Positions 8,180 through 15,880 of a stretch of DNA of 64,000 nucleotides are shown here, in pieces. The notes under the pieces were generated by a model that saw only the letters and a program-made list of their open reading frames with translations, was not told the DNA's origin and did no database searches. Where the stretch lies: contig JAOZHZ010000004.1 in NCBI GenBank assembly GCA_026014615.1, positions 62,001 through 126,000 on the forward strand, in the 5' to 3' direction. A program made the translations under genes and the position numbers. The first letter of the stretch is position 1. Each line of letters starts with the position of its first letter. Source of the DNA: Candidatus Bathyarchaeota archaeon (GTDB lineage Archaea; Thermoproteota; Bathyarchaeia; Bathyarchaeales; Bathycorpusculaceae).

Positions 8180-8237
8180 AAAAATGTCATGTCTGAGTCA
8201 AGAACCACCACCATAAATAACCGTTCATGACATTTTT
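8180..8237. promoter_or_regulatory. 12-bp inverted repeat upstream of the integrase
   Basis: The arms AAAAATGTCATG (8180-8191) and CATGACATTTTT (8226-8237) are exact reverse complements with a 34-base spacer. They lie 114 bp before the integrase start, in a gene-free stretch (8067-8501) that is otherwise AT-rich. A second small dyad (CTTAGC/GCTAAG) occurs at 8321-8338. These are candidates for integrase arm-binding or repressor sites. Confidence 0.45.
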
Positions 8238-8690
8238 AAAAATATAATTAAAAAGTCAGCAAGAAATAGCCTCAATTTTCTCATTTTTACTGAAATGGTT
8301 TTTTGTCGGGCTTAAAAAGGCTTAGCGATACTGCTAAGTTATTTGTCACGGTCCCTAAAATTACATAAAGACTATTTTGCAGTTCGGTCATTGGACTGAT
8401 AACCCAACCAAGTCGTGTTAAGCAGATAGACTATTTCAATTATCTTTCTTAGAAAGTAAGATATACAAGCAGCAATAATAATTTCGATAAGAGGGGGATA
8501 AGCTATCTGGGAAAATAAATTAACTGATAAAGAAAAATTAATCATTTTCATCGGAGGCGTAAATGCTTTTACTGCTGACACCGAAAACGAGTCAGGGAAG
8601 CCCTCCGCAAATAGAAAAGGAAAAAAACAGGAAAATGATTCACAAATTTTAGAAGACCCAGCAGGAACACGTATCAAAATTATAGAAGCT

Positions 8691-9620
8691 TTGAACAAAA
8701 GAAATGAAGTTAGAGAAATTAGAGATTACTATGAAGAAAATTCATTTAATAGCCGTTCAGAAATGAACCCAATAATGTTTGTTTTTCATTTACCACATTC
8801 AATACAAAATTTAGGAAAGACACTCCCTGGGCATGCAAAAAACGAGGATTTCTTTTGCTTATATGACGGAAAGCTTCTTTTCATATCAGGCATCTCTCCC
8901 CTCGACAAACAACCTTGGGGCGTTTTTGATGTTCGCAATGAAGTTATTAAAATAATTGAAACAGCAGTTGGTGAAGTTGATAGAATACCGCCTTGTTTGA
9001 CTTTTGGAGGCATTCTTTATACTAAAAAGGCTGAAATATTAGATAACTTAGCAAAATTCAATTGCTTAGTTAAAGAATCGGATGAAACAGTTTACGACAA
9101 TCTTTACGATTTTCATTTAGACGCTAATTTAGAATTTGAAATCTTTTATGATACGAGCAAAATCACTCAAAACATTAACAAAAGTATTGCAGAAGTTAAG
9201 AAATATGAATCAGACCTACTTTTTGACCTCAAAATGTTTCTAGCCTCCACTTGGAAGCATCCTTTTGAAAGGGGCAAGATAGCCAACCAACTTAAATTAA
9301 CTTCAGCTAACATATTAGAAAAACTTTCAGAGTATTCCTCATTTTTGATAGAACACAGAGAAGCATCTAAAAAAGTTAAAGATGAAAGAGCCAAAAATGA
9401 AATTTTCGATAATTTCTTAAAGGAGGTAAGCATCGAACACTTTATGGAACCTGATTCCCTGAATGTTGATTCAGTCATGCATATAATAGAGCACGCACGT
9501 GAAGAGAATGCCTCGTACAGTTCGTCCATTTCCACAACTCTTTCAGCTGTTGGTGGCGCAGTAATAGGTTCAATATTGACAATAGTTTTTTCATACCTTC
9601 TTGGTTTTTTTCAATATTAG
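8691..9620 (+). CDS. Unknown protein with C-terminal membrane anchor, start uncertain
   Basis: The protein is long, charged and AT-rich in codon use, ending in one membrane helix (about residues 283-305, ending SYLLGFFQY), so the bulk faces one side of the membrane. I recognise no family. A helix around FERGKIANQLKLTSANILEKL looks like a helix-turn-helix. The first usable start is TTG 8691, but the frame is open and coding-like back to 8502. In that extension no ATG, GTG or TTG occurs. A GAGGGGG at 8491-8497 lies seven bases before an ATC codon at 8505. It is the only sizeable plus-strand gene of the integrated element. Confidence 0.6.
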   Translation: MNKRNEVREIRDYYEENSFNSRSEMNPIMFVFHLPHSIQNLGKTLPGHAKNEDFFCLYDGKLLFISGISPLDKQPWGVFDVRNEVIKIIETAVGEVDRIPPCLTFGGILYTKKAEILDNLAKFNCLVKESDETVYDNLYDFHLDANLEFEIFYDTSKITQNINKSIAEVKKYESDLLFDLKMFLASTWKHPFERGKIANQLKLTSANILEKLSEYSSFLIEHREASKKVKDERAKNEIFDNFLKEVSIEHFMEPDSLNVDSVMHIIEHAREENASYSSSISTTLSAVGGAVIGSILTIVFSYLLGFFQY

Positions 9621-9825
9621 AAAAGGTTACTAAGGCAATCGAACTTGAACGTCCTTGAATTAATACGACCCTTTGTTGTGTTAAAGGTTTTAGGTGTTTT
9701 TCAAATTTGGTTTTCAAGTGCCAAGTACCGTTGGACGCTTTGGGACTTGTTGCAGTTGTTTTCTTTTGTTGTTTTAATGTTGCTGACGGAATCTGATGTT
9801 TTGATTAATGTAGACAAGGAAAGGC

Positions 9826-10077
9826 GCCGCGCTACCCGCGCGGCTTCGGCTCGGTCGCTTCGCTCCCTCGCCTACTGTTAAGCGCGCCCTTTATCGGAGC
9901 CCATCCCATCGGGTGAGCGCGGGATTTTTGGAGGGGTATCCTTAAATCTAAGCTACGCGCGCAAGACGCGCGATTGCATCAGGCGATTTAAGTGCCTCCC
10001 CCTCACGCTCCGCTCAAAAATCGCCGTACTTTTGGGACCCCGTCTTGCCGGTAAATGGGGGCAAGACCCCCAAAAGT
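9826..10077. other. GC-rich, palindrome-dense island (candidate origin or structured RNA)
   Basis: Sharply GC-rich compared with the AT-rich flanks. Perfect or near-perfect hairpins follow one another. GCCGCGC/GCGCGGC lies at 9826-9844. An outer stem GAGGGG...CTTAAATC (9931-9948) pairs with GATTTAAG...CCCCTC (9985-10004) and encloses CGCGCG/CGCGCG (9956-9972). ACTTTTGGG...TCTTGCC (10028-10049) pairs with GGCAAGA...CCCAAAAGT (10060-10077). No convincing ORF runs through it. In an element with a Rep-like gene this fits an origin of replication; a folded non-coding RNA is the alternative. Confidence 0.55.
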
Positions 10078-10194
10078 CCCTCACCGCGATTGGTAGGGCT
10101 TTCGTTATCGGGCGCGCACGACAAACATTGGGAAACAATGTTAGGAAAAAGCGTGCCTTCTATGTGAACAAGATTACTTAGCGAAGGGGAAAAC

Positions 10195-10400
10195 ATGAAG
10201 AAAAAAATTGAAAGAGAACCTACTGAAGAAATAGACCTTTGGAGGATATGATTGCGATTTTGGTTGACTTGCTGATTGAGAAGGGCATTATAACTGAAGA
10301 AGAATATGAGAAAAAGGTTAAAGGAAAAGTTAACATAAGTAAGAGAATTATTACTTACCAGCCTTTGCTTTCCAGAAGTTCTCCAACTGAGTTACCCTAG
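10195..10400 (+). pseudogene. Small acidic/helical protein split by a one-base frameshift
   Basis: ATG 10195, preceded by GAAGGGGA, opens an 18-codon frame that ends in a TGA overlapping a second ATG at 10248. The second frame runs to TAG at 10398-10400. Adding one T to the TTT run at 10238-10240 fuses both into a protein of about 68 residues with a helix reading ...EDMIAILVDLLIEKGIIT followed by TEEEYEKKVK. That motif is common in small archaeal helical proteins. It may therefore be an intact gene with a sequencing indel, or a recently broken one. Function unknown. Confidence 0.45.
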
Positions 10401-10779
10401 GACAATTAATCATACTCGAGCTACTGCAACATTCTTTTATTTCCTCTTCAGTAGGTTCATAGATAAACGTTACCGAGCTGAAAGGATGCGCATGACAAGC
10501 GTTTTTAGAATCAAGATAGATGCACCTCACTATTTTTCACACCCCCTCCGTTCCTCTTTTGCAACCATTTTAGGGCTTTATTGAATTAAAATTTTGTGTA
10601 ATGCCGCGAGACGTTGATTTCTTTCCCGATAGGTAACTTAACAGTATCTACGGTTTATCAAAAATATGTTGCTATCGGTATGAACTACGGTTCGCTCTTT
10701 CATTTACAAGGGTTTGCCTCTGTATCTGTACTACTATAGGTTCGCCGACCTCGCGTTTTCATTAACCAAGTCTTTCTTA

Positions 10780-10893
10780 AGGTATGTTGGGGGGTCTATA
10801 CAGATTTATTACAGCTACATTAGACCTCACGAAAGCCTAAATGGAAAGATACCCGCCGAAGCATACGGCATAACGGTGAAAGCCAACAACTAA
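10780..10893 (+). pseudogene. C-terminal remnant of a DDE transposase
   Basis: The 37 residues before the TAA at 10891-10893 include YYSYIRPHESLNGKIPAEAY, the typical end of DDE integrase-core transposases (pattern YxxxRPHxxLxGxxPxE). The rest of the transposase is not recognisable in 10401-10779, a stretch where I see no other gene. No terminal inverted repeats could be assigned. It marks an old insertion sequence that has decayed inside the larger element. Confidence 0.6.
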
Positions 10894-10943
10894 GGGAAAA
10901 CAACAGATCAAAATGCCAAGTATAAAAGAGAAACAGAGGAAGG

Positions 10944-11225
10944 TTATCTCTGCTCGGTTCCTAAAATAAGGTCTGTAATAATTCTTTGTGCCGTTTTCTT
11001 TTCCTCTTGTGTAGCGTTACTAAAGTTTAAATTGCTGAGTAGTCTAATTTCGCTCGTTAGAACTAATCTCTTGTCTCCAACGTTGTCAAGCTCTTTTAGA
11101 ATTTCATATTCCCCTTGAAGGTCAACATGAACGTTCTTACCTGGGAATTTTTTATTTAGCGCTTCATTAATTTTTGCTTCTAATTCTATTATCCAAGATG
11201 TCCTAATTTTCTTGCGTCCACTCAA
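10944..11225 (-). CDS. Hypothetical protein (93 aa) of the integrated element
   Basis: This is a charged, helical protein without membrane segments or cysteines. It begins with a basic stretch (GRKKIRTSWIIELEAKI) and ends with KKTAQRIITDLILG. Its length and composition would fit a small DNA-binding or regulatory protein of a mobile element, but I recognise no family. It is on the same strand as the Rep-like gene upstream and separated from it by 217 bp with no visible gene. Confidence 0.5.
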   Translation of the reverse strand: MSGRKKIRTSWIIELEAKINEALNKKFPGKNVHVDLQGEYEILKELDNVGDKRLVLTSEIRLLSNLNFSNATQEEKKTAQRIITDLILGTEQR

Positions 11226-11442
11226 ACGAATCCCTCGAATACAGCTTATTATTAGAAGTGCATTTTATGCTTTGCCACCCCCCAGTTAACAGTTTTTCCC
11301 ATCCAACAAGAAGCTAATAGAACTCACCAAACCACTATTTAACACATTGTAGAAGTCAAATTAAACTATGCAAATAAGACTTATATGCCAATTGTTATGG
11401 CATATTAGCGCGGTATTCAGTCATCCTATCATCTAGAACCGT

Positions 11443-12810
11443 TTACTCGTAACCGTGTTCTAGTCTCCAGCGTTTATAAACGTCCTTATACGGTGCTTCC
11501 CACTGAACAAAATCTTCCTTTTGAGGGTCAAAACGGTATCTACTTGTTTTTGAATAAACTGCGTCCAAGGGGTTTTCTATCTGCCTATTCCAAAATGGAA
11601 GTTTAGGCTGCGACTTCATACGCCGTTTAGTAAATATCGTATAAACCATATTCAAGCCGTCTACAGTTTGAATATACTTAGGCGAATCAACCAACGTTTG
11701 AACCGTTTTGGTGTATTCTGCGCCAACTATGCCTTTTTGCGGAAAACGACAACACGACCCCCAAGCATATTTTCTCCAACGCAAACGAGATTGACGACCA
11801 ACCCCACTTAAAGGAAGAAATCCTTTTTCAAGCTGCTTATTCCAAACTTCTATACCACGCTTCCACCCATAAACATCAACAATATGCAAAAAACTCTTTT
11901 TCATTCCTTCAAAAACCCACTGACGCCCATAACTCATACGAATAATAGGCTGCTTCTGCATATACTGACCCACCATGTAAAAACTCATTTTTTGGGCATT
12001 TTCAACTGCAACTTGAGATATGTTTACTCTGGGCGAACCCCAAATTTTATTCCACTGCTCCGAGAGCCACGCAAAAGGAATACGAGGCACATTGTAGCCT
12101 TTTCTGAAAATAATGTGTAGAACGCCGCCGCCTTCATCGGTTTTCAACTTAAAATACTTCAATTTGAAGCGAAAACGGTTAACACAAAAACGAGTGCAAC
12201 CAGCACAGGTCTTGCGGTCACATCCTAGTGCCTTTTTTGAGTACTTTATTTTTTTGCTTTTGCGAACGCCGACAGCAACAAATGGCTTGCGGTGGGTCTT
12301 TTTACATGCTCTGATGTACATGCGCATGTGCAAGTAGTATTCAATTTGTTGCTTAATTTTGGTGAATGCGTAGTTCATTTGTTTGATTTTTTCTTGCCGT
12401 TGAGCTGGGTTTTCTGGTATGCTTCGACCGTTTAGGTCTACCATTCTTTTTCCAAATCGGTCTCTTTTTATGCCGTATTGGGTTGATAGGGTCATGAAAC
12501 AGACTCGTTCTTTTTGTTTTCCATGTTCATCTTTTCGGGTGCTGAGTAGAAAGCCGCTTTTTAAGCGCATGAATGCCCTTTTTTGTTTACGGGAAAAGTG
12601 AGTTTTTCGATAAACTGAGAGAGGTTCAAAAGGGCTATTTCCGAAGGAAACAAGCTTTTTTTCACCTCGGATTTTCTGAACGACGTAGATTTTGCCGTCA
12701 GGCATCACATAACGCCTGGGAAGAAGCCGCCCGTTAATTAATTCAAATTCGTGTCCTTCTGGGTCAGTGTAATCAGAAGCATATGCTCCATTAGGAACCC
12801 AAGGTTTCAT
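11443..12810 (-). CDS. Putative HUH-type replication initiator (Rep-like, 455 aa)
   Basis: The order of motifs fits rolling-circle Rep proteins. There is a strand VCFMTLS at about 103-109 (motif 1, FLTLT-like). A metal-site strand VLHIIFR at 230-236 contains one His (motif 2; canonical HUH has two). FYMVGQYMQK at 277-286 carries Tyr278 and Tyr283 (motif 3, the nucleophile region). A cysteine cluster (C197, C202, C205, C209) may bind zinc. The segment WLSEQWNKIWGSPRV fits the core of archaeal plasmid Reps. The single His in motif 2 lowers confidence. It would nick and initiate copying of the element, perhaps at the palindromic island. Confidence 0.5.
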   Translation of the reverse strand: MKPWVPNGAYASDYTDPEGHEFELINGRLLPRRYVMPDGKIYVVQKIRGEKKLVSFGNSPFEPLSVYRKTHFSRKQKRAFMRLKSGFLLSTRKDEHGKQKERVCFMTLSTQYGIKRDRFGKRMVDLNGRSIPENPAQRQEKIKQMNYAFTKIKQQIEYYLHMRMYIRACKKTHRKPFVAVGVRKSKKIKYSKKALGCDRKTCAGCTRFCVNRFRFKLKYFKLKTDEGGGVLHIIFRKGYNVPRIPFAWLSEQWNKIWGSPRVNISQVAVENAQKMSFYMVGQYMQKQPIIRMSYGRQWVFEGMKKSFLHIVDVYGWKRGIEVWNKQLEKGFLPLSGVGRQSRLRWRKYAWGSCCRFPQKGIVGAEYTKTVQTLVDSPKYIQTVDGLNMVYTIFTKRRMKSQPKLPFWNRQIENPLDAVYSKTSRYRFDPQKEDFVQWEAPYKDVYKRWRLEHGYE

Positions 12811-12903
12811 ACACCGAAGACAAAAAGAAAGCCTAATCGGTCAAAAGCAAAAGAAAAGGGAAATTTTGCGGCAGAAAGAGGGTGATGTTATGAGGTGACT
12901 AAT

Positions 12904-12926
12904 GATGTCCTCATCGTCCAAACTAT
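12904..12926. repeat. Right direct repeat / candidate attachment core
   Basis: Identical over 23 bases to 6834-6856. It is followed after 15 bases by the remnant of an integrase 3' end, repeating the arrangement at the left end. Confidence 0.6.
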
Positions 12927-12941
12927 GAGAACCCGCTCGGA

Positions 12942-12992
12942 CTATTTACGTTTTCGGACAAGCTTGATGCCTTCCAAGGAAAAGACATAACA
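12942..12992 (-). pseudogene. Decayed 3' end of a second integrase
   Basis: Read on the minus strand, the last codons before a TAG at 12942-12944 give FTCYVFSLEGIKLVRKRK. The intact integrase ends FTPYMMIEGVQLVRKRK. DNA similarity is also strong over 12941-12966. No catalytic part remains upstream, since an in-frame stop occurs within about 30 codons. It lies outside the 23-bp repeat, so it probably came from an earlier element that used the same site. Confidence 0.6.
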
Positions 12993-13047
12993 AGTGAATG
13001 TTTTCCCTAAAAAAGGGGTAGATGCTCTTTAGTGGTCAAGGAGGTAT

Positions 13048-13353
13048 TTACTCTTCTTCTCCAACTGGCTCTGAAGAGGCAGTTCCGAAGAAACCACGAC
13101 CTTGAGCGAAATAGATGTGTATAGGTTTCTCATTCCGAAGAATATCAACTACACTTTGGAACATCGTCGAAGGCAGATGCATTCTAATTATACCGTTTAC
13201 ATTGCTGTCTGATTCAAAAGCCATTCCAGGGTCATTGAATCGAATCCAAGCAACAACTTTGCTGCCGTTCTTAAGTTGTATCTGGGCTCTGTTTGTTTGA
13301 TATCCTTGTTCACTTCCGTAAATGAGAATATGATAGCTAGTAACATTCACCAA
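13048..13353 (-). CDS. Hypothetical protein (101 aa)
   Basis: This is a small beta-rich soluble protein (YHILIYGSEQG, VVAWIRFND, PIHIYFAQGRGFFG) with an acidic tail. No family recognised. The start is TTG 13353 or the adjacent GTG, with a strong GGAGGTGAT upstream, which supports a real gene. It lies just outside the right end of the integrated element, and nothing ties it to the element's functions. Confidence 0.6.
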   Translation of the reverse strand: MVNVTSYHILIYGSEQGYQTNRAQIQLKNGSKVVAWIRFNDPGMAFESDSNVNGIIRMHLPSTMFQSVVDILRNEKPIHIYFAQGRGFFGTASSEPVGEEE

Positions 13354-13569
13354 TCACAATCACCTCCCACTTCAAGAGTTAATTTCGTAAGTCATCCGCC
13401 ACGCGATTTATTTCTTATCGACAAAATGATGTGGAATGGCGCAACATTAAAACGGGAAAAAAACAACATGACGAATGATCAACGATTTTTCGTGTCAAAA
13501 CCAGCATGAAAGGCTGAACTTAATTTGGGTTTTCTTACAACAAAAGTAGCCTAAAAAGAAAAAAGGTTG

Positions 13570-14844
13570 TTAGTTTTTTGGGAGGCTTTTCTTGCGGACT
13601 AAAACTGCCACAAGAACGCCTGAAACAACAAGCATAGAGAGTACAAACAGCCCCGAAAACTCGGGAATTACGCCAGTCGCGTCGGTTTTAATTAGCCAGA
13701 AGTCTTCTGCGCCTGCTCCTGTGGAGTTGGTGTAGCCGGCAAGCACGTAGGTGCCGTCGCTGTTCTGAACTATGGAGCCGAGAACGTTTTGTGCTGGACC
13801 GCCGTAGGTTTGGTTCCACTGTGCGATTCCGTTTGAGTCGGTTTTAACGAGCCAGCCTTTGGCGTATGCTGGTTCAATCGCGTCTGTAACGCCAGTAAGT
13901 GCATATCCCCCGTCGCTGGTCTGGATGCCAAATAGGGCGTCGCTGAAGTTGATTCCGCGGTAGGTCTGGTTCCACTGCATGTTTCCTGAGGAGTCAGTTT
14001 TAACAAGCACAAATTCGTCGCTACCTGAAACCTGCACGGTGCCGACTATGGCGTATCCGCCGTCTTGGGTCTTAATCAGGGTGCCTGAGATGAAGTTGTT
14101 TGAGTCTCCGTAAGTTTGGTTCCACTGAGCCATGCCTGAGCTGTCAGTTTTAATTAGCCACAGATTATTTGCGCCAGAACCGTAAGAGTCGCTTTCACCG
14201 CCTAAAACGTAGCCGCCGTCAGCTGCCTGAACAATAGAGTATAAGGCGTCGTTTTGGGCTGCACCGTAGGTCTGGTACCACTCAAGTGCCCCATCAGAGT
14301 CTACTTTGATAAGCCAGCCGTCATTTCCGCCTTCTCCAACGGTGTTGGATGCGCCGACTAAAGCGTAGCCGCCGTCGGCAGTCTGTATGATGCCGTATGC
14401 TATTGCAGTGCCTAAATCGGTGTAAGTGTTGTTCCAGAGCAAGTTTCCGTCAGAATCGGTTTTTATGAGCCAAACGTAAATGCCGCCTTCATCAATTGCG
14501 TAGCTGTAGCCTGCCAGAGCGTAGCCGCCGTCTGCTGTTTGAACCATGGAATCTACGATGCCTTGTTCCAGTCCGCTGTAGGTCTGGTTCCACTGCATTT
14601 CACCTTCAGCGTTAGTTTTTACTAGCCAAGCGTTTATGATGCCTGAGCCGAAGGAGTTGGTGGTGCCTGCTAAGGCGTAGCCGCCATCTTGGGTTTTGGT
14701 CAGGGCGTATGCTTTGTCGCCGTACGGTCCCCCGTAGGTTCTGCTCCATCCTGAGGTTTGAGCGTTAACGCATGAAATGGTTAACAGCAGGGTTAGCATA
14801 CCTATCAAAAGTAAACCTGTTAACGAAGATGTCTTTCGTGACAT
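13570..14844 (-). CDS. Secreted seven-repeat beta-propeller-like protein with C-terminal anchor
   Basis: A signal peptide (GLLLIGMLTLLLTISCVNAQ) is followed by seven repeats of about 52-55 residues. Each begins WxxTYG-like (WSRTYGG, WNQTYSG, WNNTYTD and so on) and contains TxDGGYALxG and WLxKTDxxG. Seven such units would close one beta propeller. The C-terminus has a Pro-Glu-Phe motif (VIPEFSGLF), a membrane helix and a basic tail, as in archaeosortase-type (PEF-CTERM-like) sorting signals. I chose ATG 14844, because the longer frame to 14877 adds residues before a clean signal peptide. It is probably displayed on the cell surface; ligand unknown. Confidence 0.8.
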   Translation of the reverse strand: MSRKTSSLTGLLLIGMLTLLLTISCVNAQTSGWSRTYGGPYGDKAYALTKTQDGGYALAGTTNSFGSGIINAWLVKTNAEGEMQWNQTYSGLEQGIVDSMVQTADGGYALAGYSYAIDEGGIYVWLIKTDSDGNLLWNNTYTDLGTAIAYGIIQTADGGYALVGASNTVGEGGNDGWLIKVDSDGALEWYQTYGAAQNDALYSIVQAADGGYVLGGESDSYGSGANNLWLIKTDSSGMAQWNQTYGDSNNFISGTLIKTQDGGYAIVGTVQVSGSDEFVLVKTDSSGNMQWNQTYRGINFSDALFGIQTSDGGYALTGVTDAIEPAYAKGWLVKTDSNGIAQWNQTYGGPAQNVLGSIVQNSDGTYVLAGYTNSTGAGAEDFWLIKTDATGVIPEFSGLFVLSMLVVSGVLVAVLVRKKSLPKN

Positions 14845-14971
14845 AGTTGGTCTTGGGTGAATACTACAGAGTAGCATAAAAGGTTACGCCAGAATTACAT
14901 CCAACAGTTGTGACCCCTTCAATTTCTAAATGCACGAATTTCGCGACTGAAATAACAAAAAGTTACGCGCT

Positions 14972-15244
14972 TCAGTTTTCGTGAAGGCTCCAACCGCCCA
15001 AAGAATGCATTACGAAGTATCCCTTGAATTTTTTAAGTTCCAGCTTTTGTGTCTGAGCAACGGTTTCAAGGAAAGCTGAGAGGCTATCAGATTTTGTTTG
15101 TGTCTTAACGCATAAAACGTAGCTTTGTTCACCAGTTTGAAAATCATATATTCCTAGCGTTGGGTTTTCTAACATGTTGCTTGAGCAGTAAGCAGTGATG
15201 GTTCGGTGGAGATAGATAGCTTTTGAGAAGTCCATTTGAATCAT
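14972..15244 (-). CDS. Hypothetical small protein (90 aa)
   Basis: This is a compact alpha/beta protein (KAIYLHRTITAYCS, SYVLCVKTQTKSD, LELKKFKGYFVMHS) without membrane helices. No family recognised. The ATG is preceded within one base by a 19-bp palindrome that contains its AGGA ribosome site, and a TATA-like GTTTAAAAG lies near 15283-15291. That arrangement suggests the gene is regulated and real. Confidence 0.55.
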   Translation of the reverse strand: MIQMDFSKAIYLHRTITAYCSSNMLENPTLGIYDFQTGEQSYVLCVKTQTKSDSLSAFLETVAQTQKLELKKFKGYFVMHSLGGWSLHEN

Positions 15245-15245
15245 T

Positions 15246-15264
15246 CTGTCCTAATTTAGGACAG
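15246..15264. promoter_or_regulatory. 19-bp perfect palindrome abutting a start codon
   Basis: CTGTCCTAA, one central base, then TTAGGACAG: the arms are exact reverse complements. It ends one base before the ATG of the 90-aa gene (minus strand), and one arm carries the AGGA ribosome site. It lies about where transcription should start from the TATA-like element at 15283-15291. A repressor operator or a ribosome-site hairpin are both possible. Confidence 0.5.
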
Positions 15265-15448
15265 TGAGCTTCGCGTCACGGCTTTTAAACAATTGTGCTT
15301 GCCATAAAGCAACAACAATCAAAAAAATTTGTTGTGTACAATAAAAAGGACATGTTAAAATGCAGGTTTACCATTGGCAAACCGCGTAACTTTCACAGAA
15401 GCCAAAAGCAAATAAGCTAAAACGGTGTAAGAGTTTTAGGGATAGCTT

Positions 15449-15781
15449 ATGACTATATGGTTTTGTGTGAAAACAACCGACCCTGCAGATGAAGTTGGAA
15501 ATGTGGTTTGTGCATTCAACGTTTTTGAAGATGCCCACCCCAAAGGAAAATACAGTTGGATCTTAGAAAAAGGCGTAGGTGACGAAGAAGAATACTGGCA
15601 GATTAGGAGTAAATATGAAGATCTGGGAGAGCTCACTGATGTAGCTTTGGTTTACAGGGCAGGCGACACCGTGATACTAGGAGAAGTGAATGATAATCTT
15701 GTGCCTAACTTTTTGATTCCGCTCCTAAAGAAGTACAGGTTTGACAACTTGAAGTGGATAGTTTCGGCGCCTAAACGCTGA
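15449..15781 (+). CDS. Hypothetical protein (110 aa)
   Basis: An acidic soluble protein with an alternating alpha/beta pattern: a first strand TIWFCVKTTD, the middle DVALVYRAGDTVILGEV, and a final segment FDNLKWIVSAPKR. No signal peptide or membrane helix. I recognise no family. The ATG follows GGGATAGCTT, a weak ribosome site. It stands alone between divergent and co-directional unknown genes. Confidence 0.6.
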   Translation: MTIWFCVKTTDPADEVGNVVCAFNVFEDAHPKGKYSWILEKGVGDEEEYWQIRSKYEDLGELTDVALVYRAGDTVILGEVNDNLVPNFLIPLLKKYRFDNLKWIVSAPKR

Positions 15782-15880
15782 AACAACCAAACTTTTTCTG
15801 CCCGACAGCCACCGCCATTAACGCATGATGTTGGCAAGGTTTATACTGTTACGTCGTGTATTGTCGGAGAGGCTGAAAAC

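Larger units (their letters stand above)
6834..12926. mobile_element. Probable integrated plasmid/virus-like element, about 6.1 kb
   Basis: A 23-bp direct repeat (starting GATGTCCTCATC) occurs at 6834-6856 and 12904-12926. Between the copies lie a tyrosine integrase ending 16 bp inside the left repeat, an unknown membrane protein, a GC-rich palindromic island, a small frameshifted gene, a transposase remnant, a 93-aa protein and a Rep-like protein. None is a housekeeping gene, and base composition swings from very AT-rich to very GC-rich. This layout fits a site-specifically integrated element. The exact ends are inferred from the repeat. No attachment tRNA gene is present. Confidence 0.6.

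Noticed and set aside
8372..8698. 108-codon minus-strand frame
   Set aside because: Opposite the coding-like 5' extension of the membrane-anchored gene and with no domain of its own.
9645..9881. 78-codon plus-strand frame running into the GC island
   Set aside because: Its last 20 residues are translated hairpin sequence (Arg/Ala/Ser-rich) and there is no ribosome site; likely chance.
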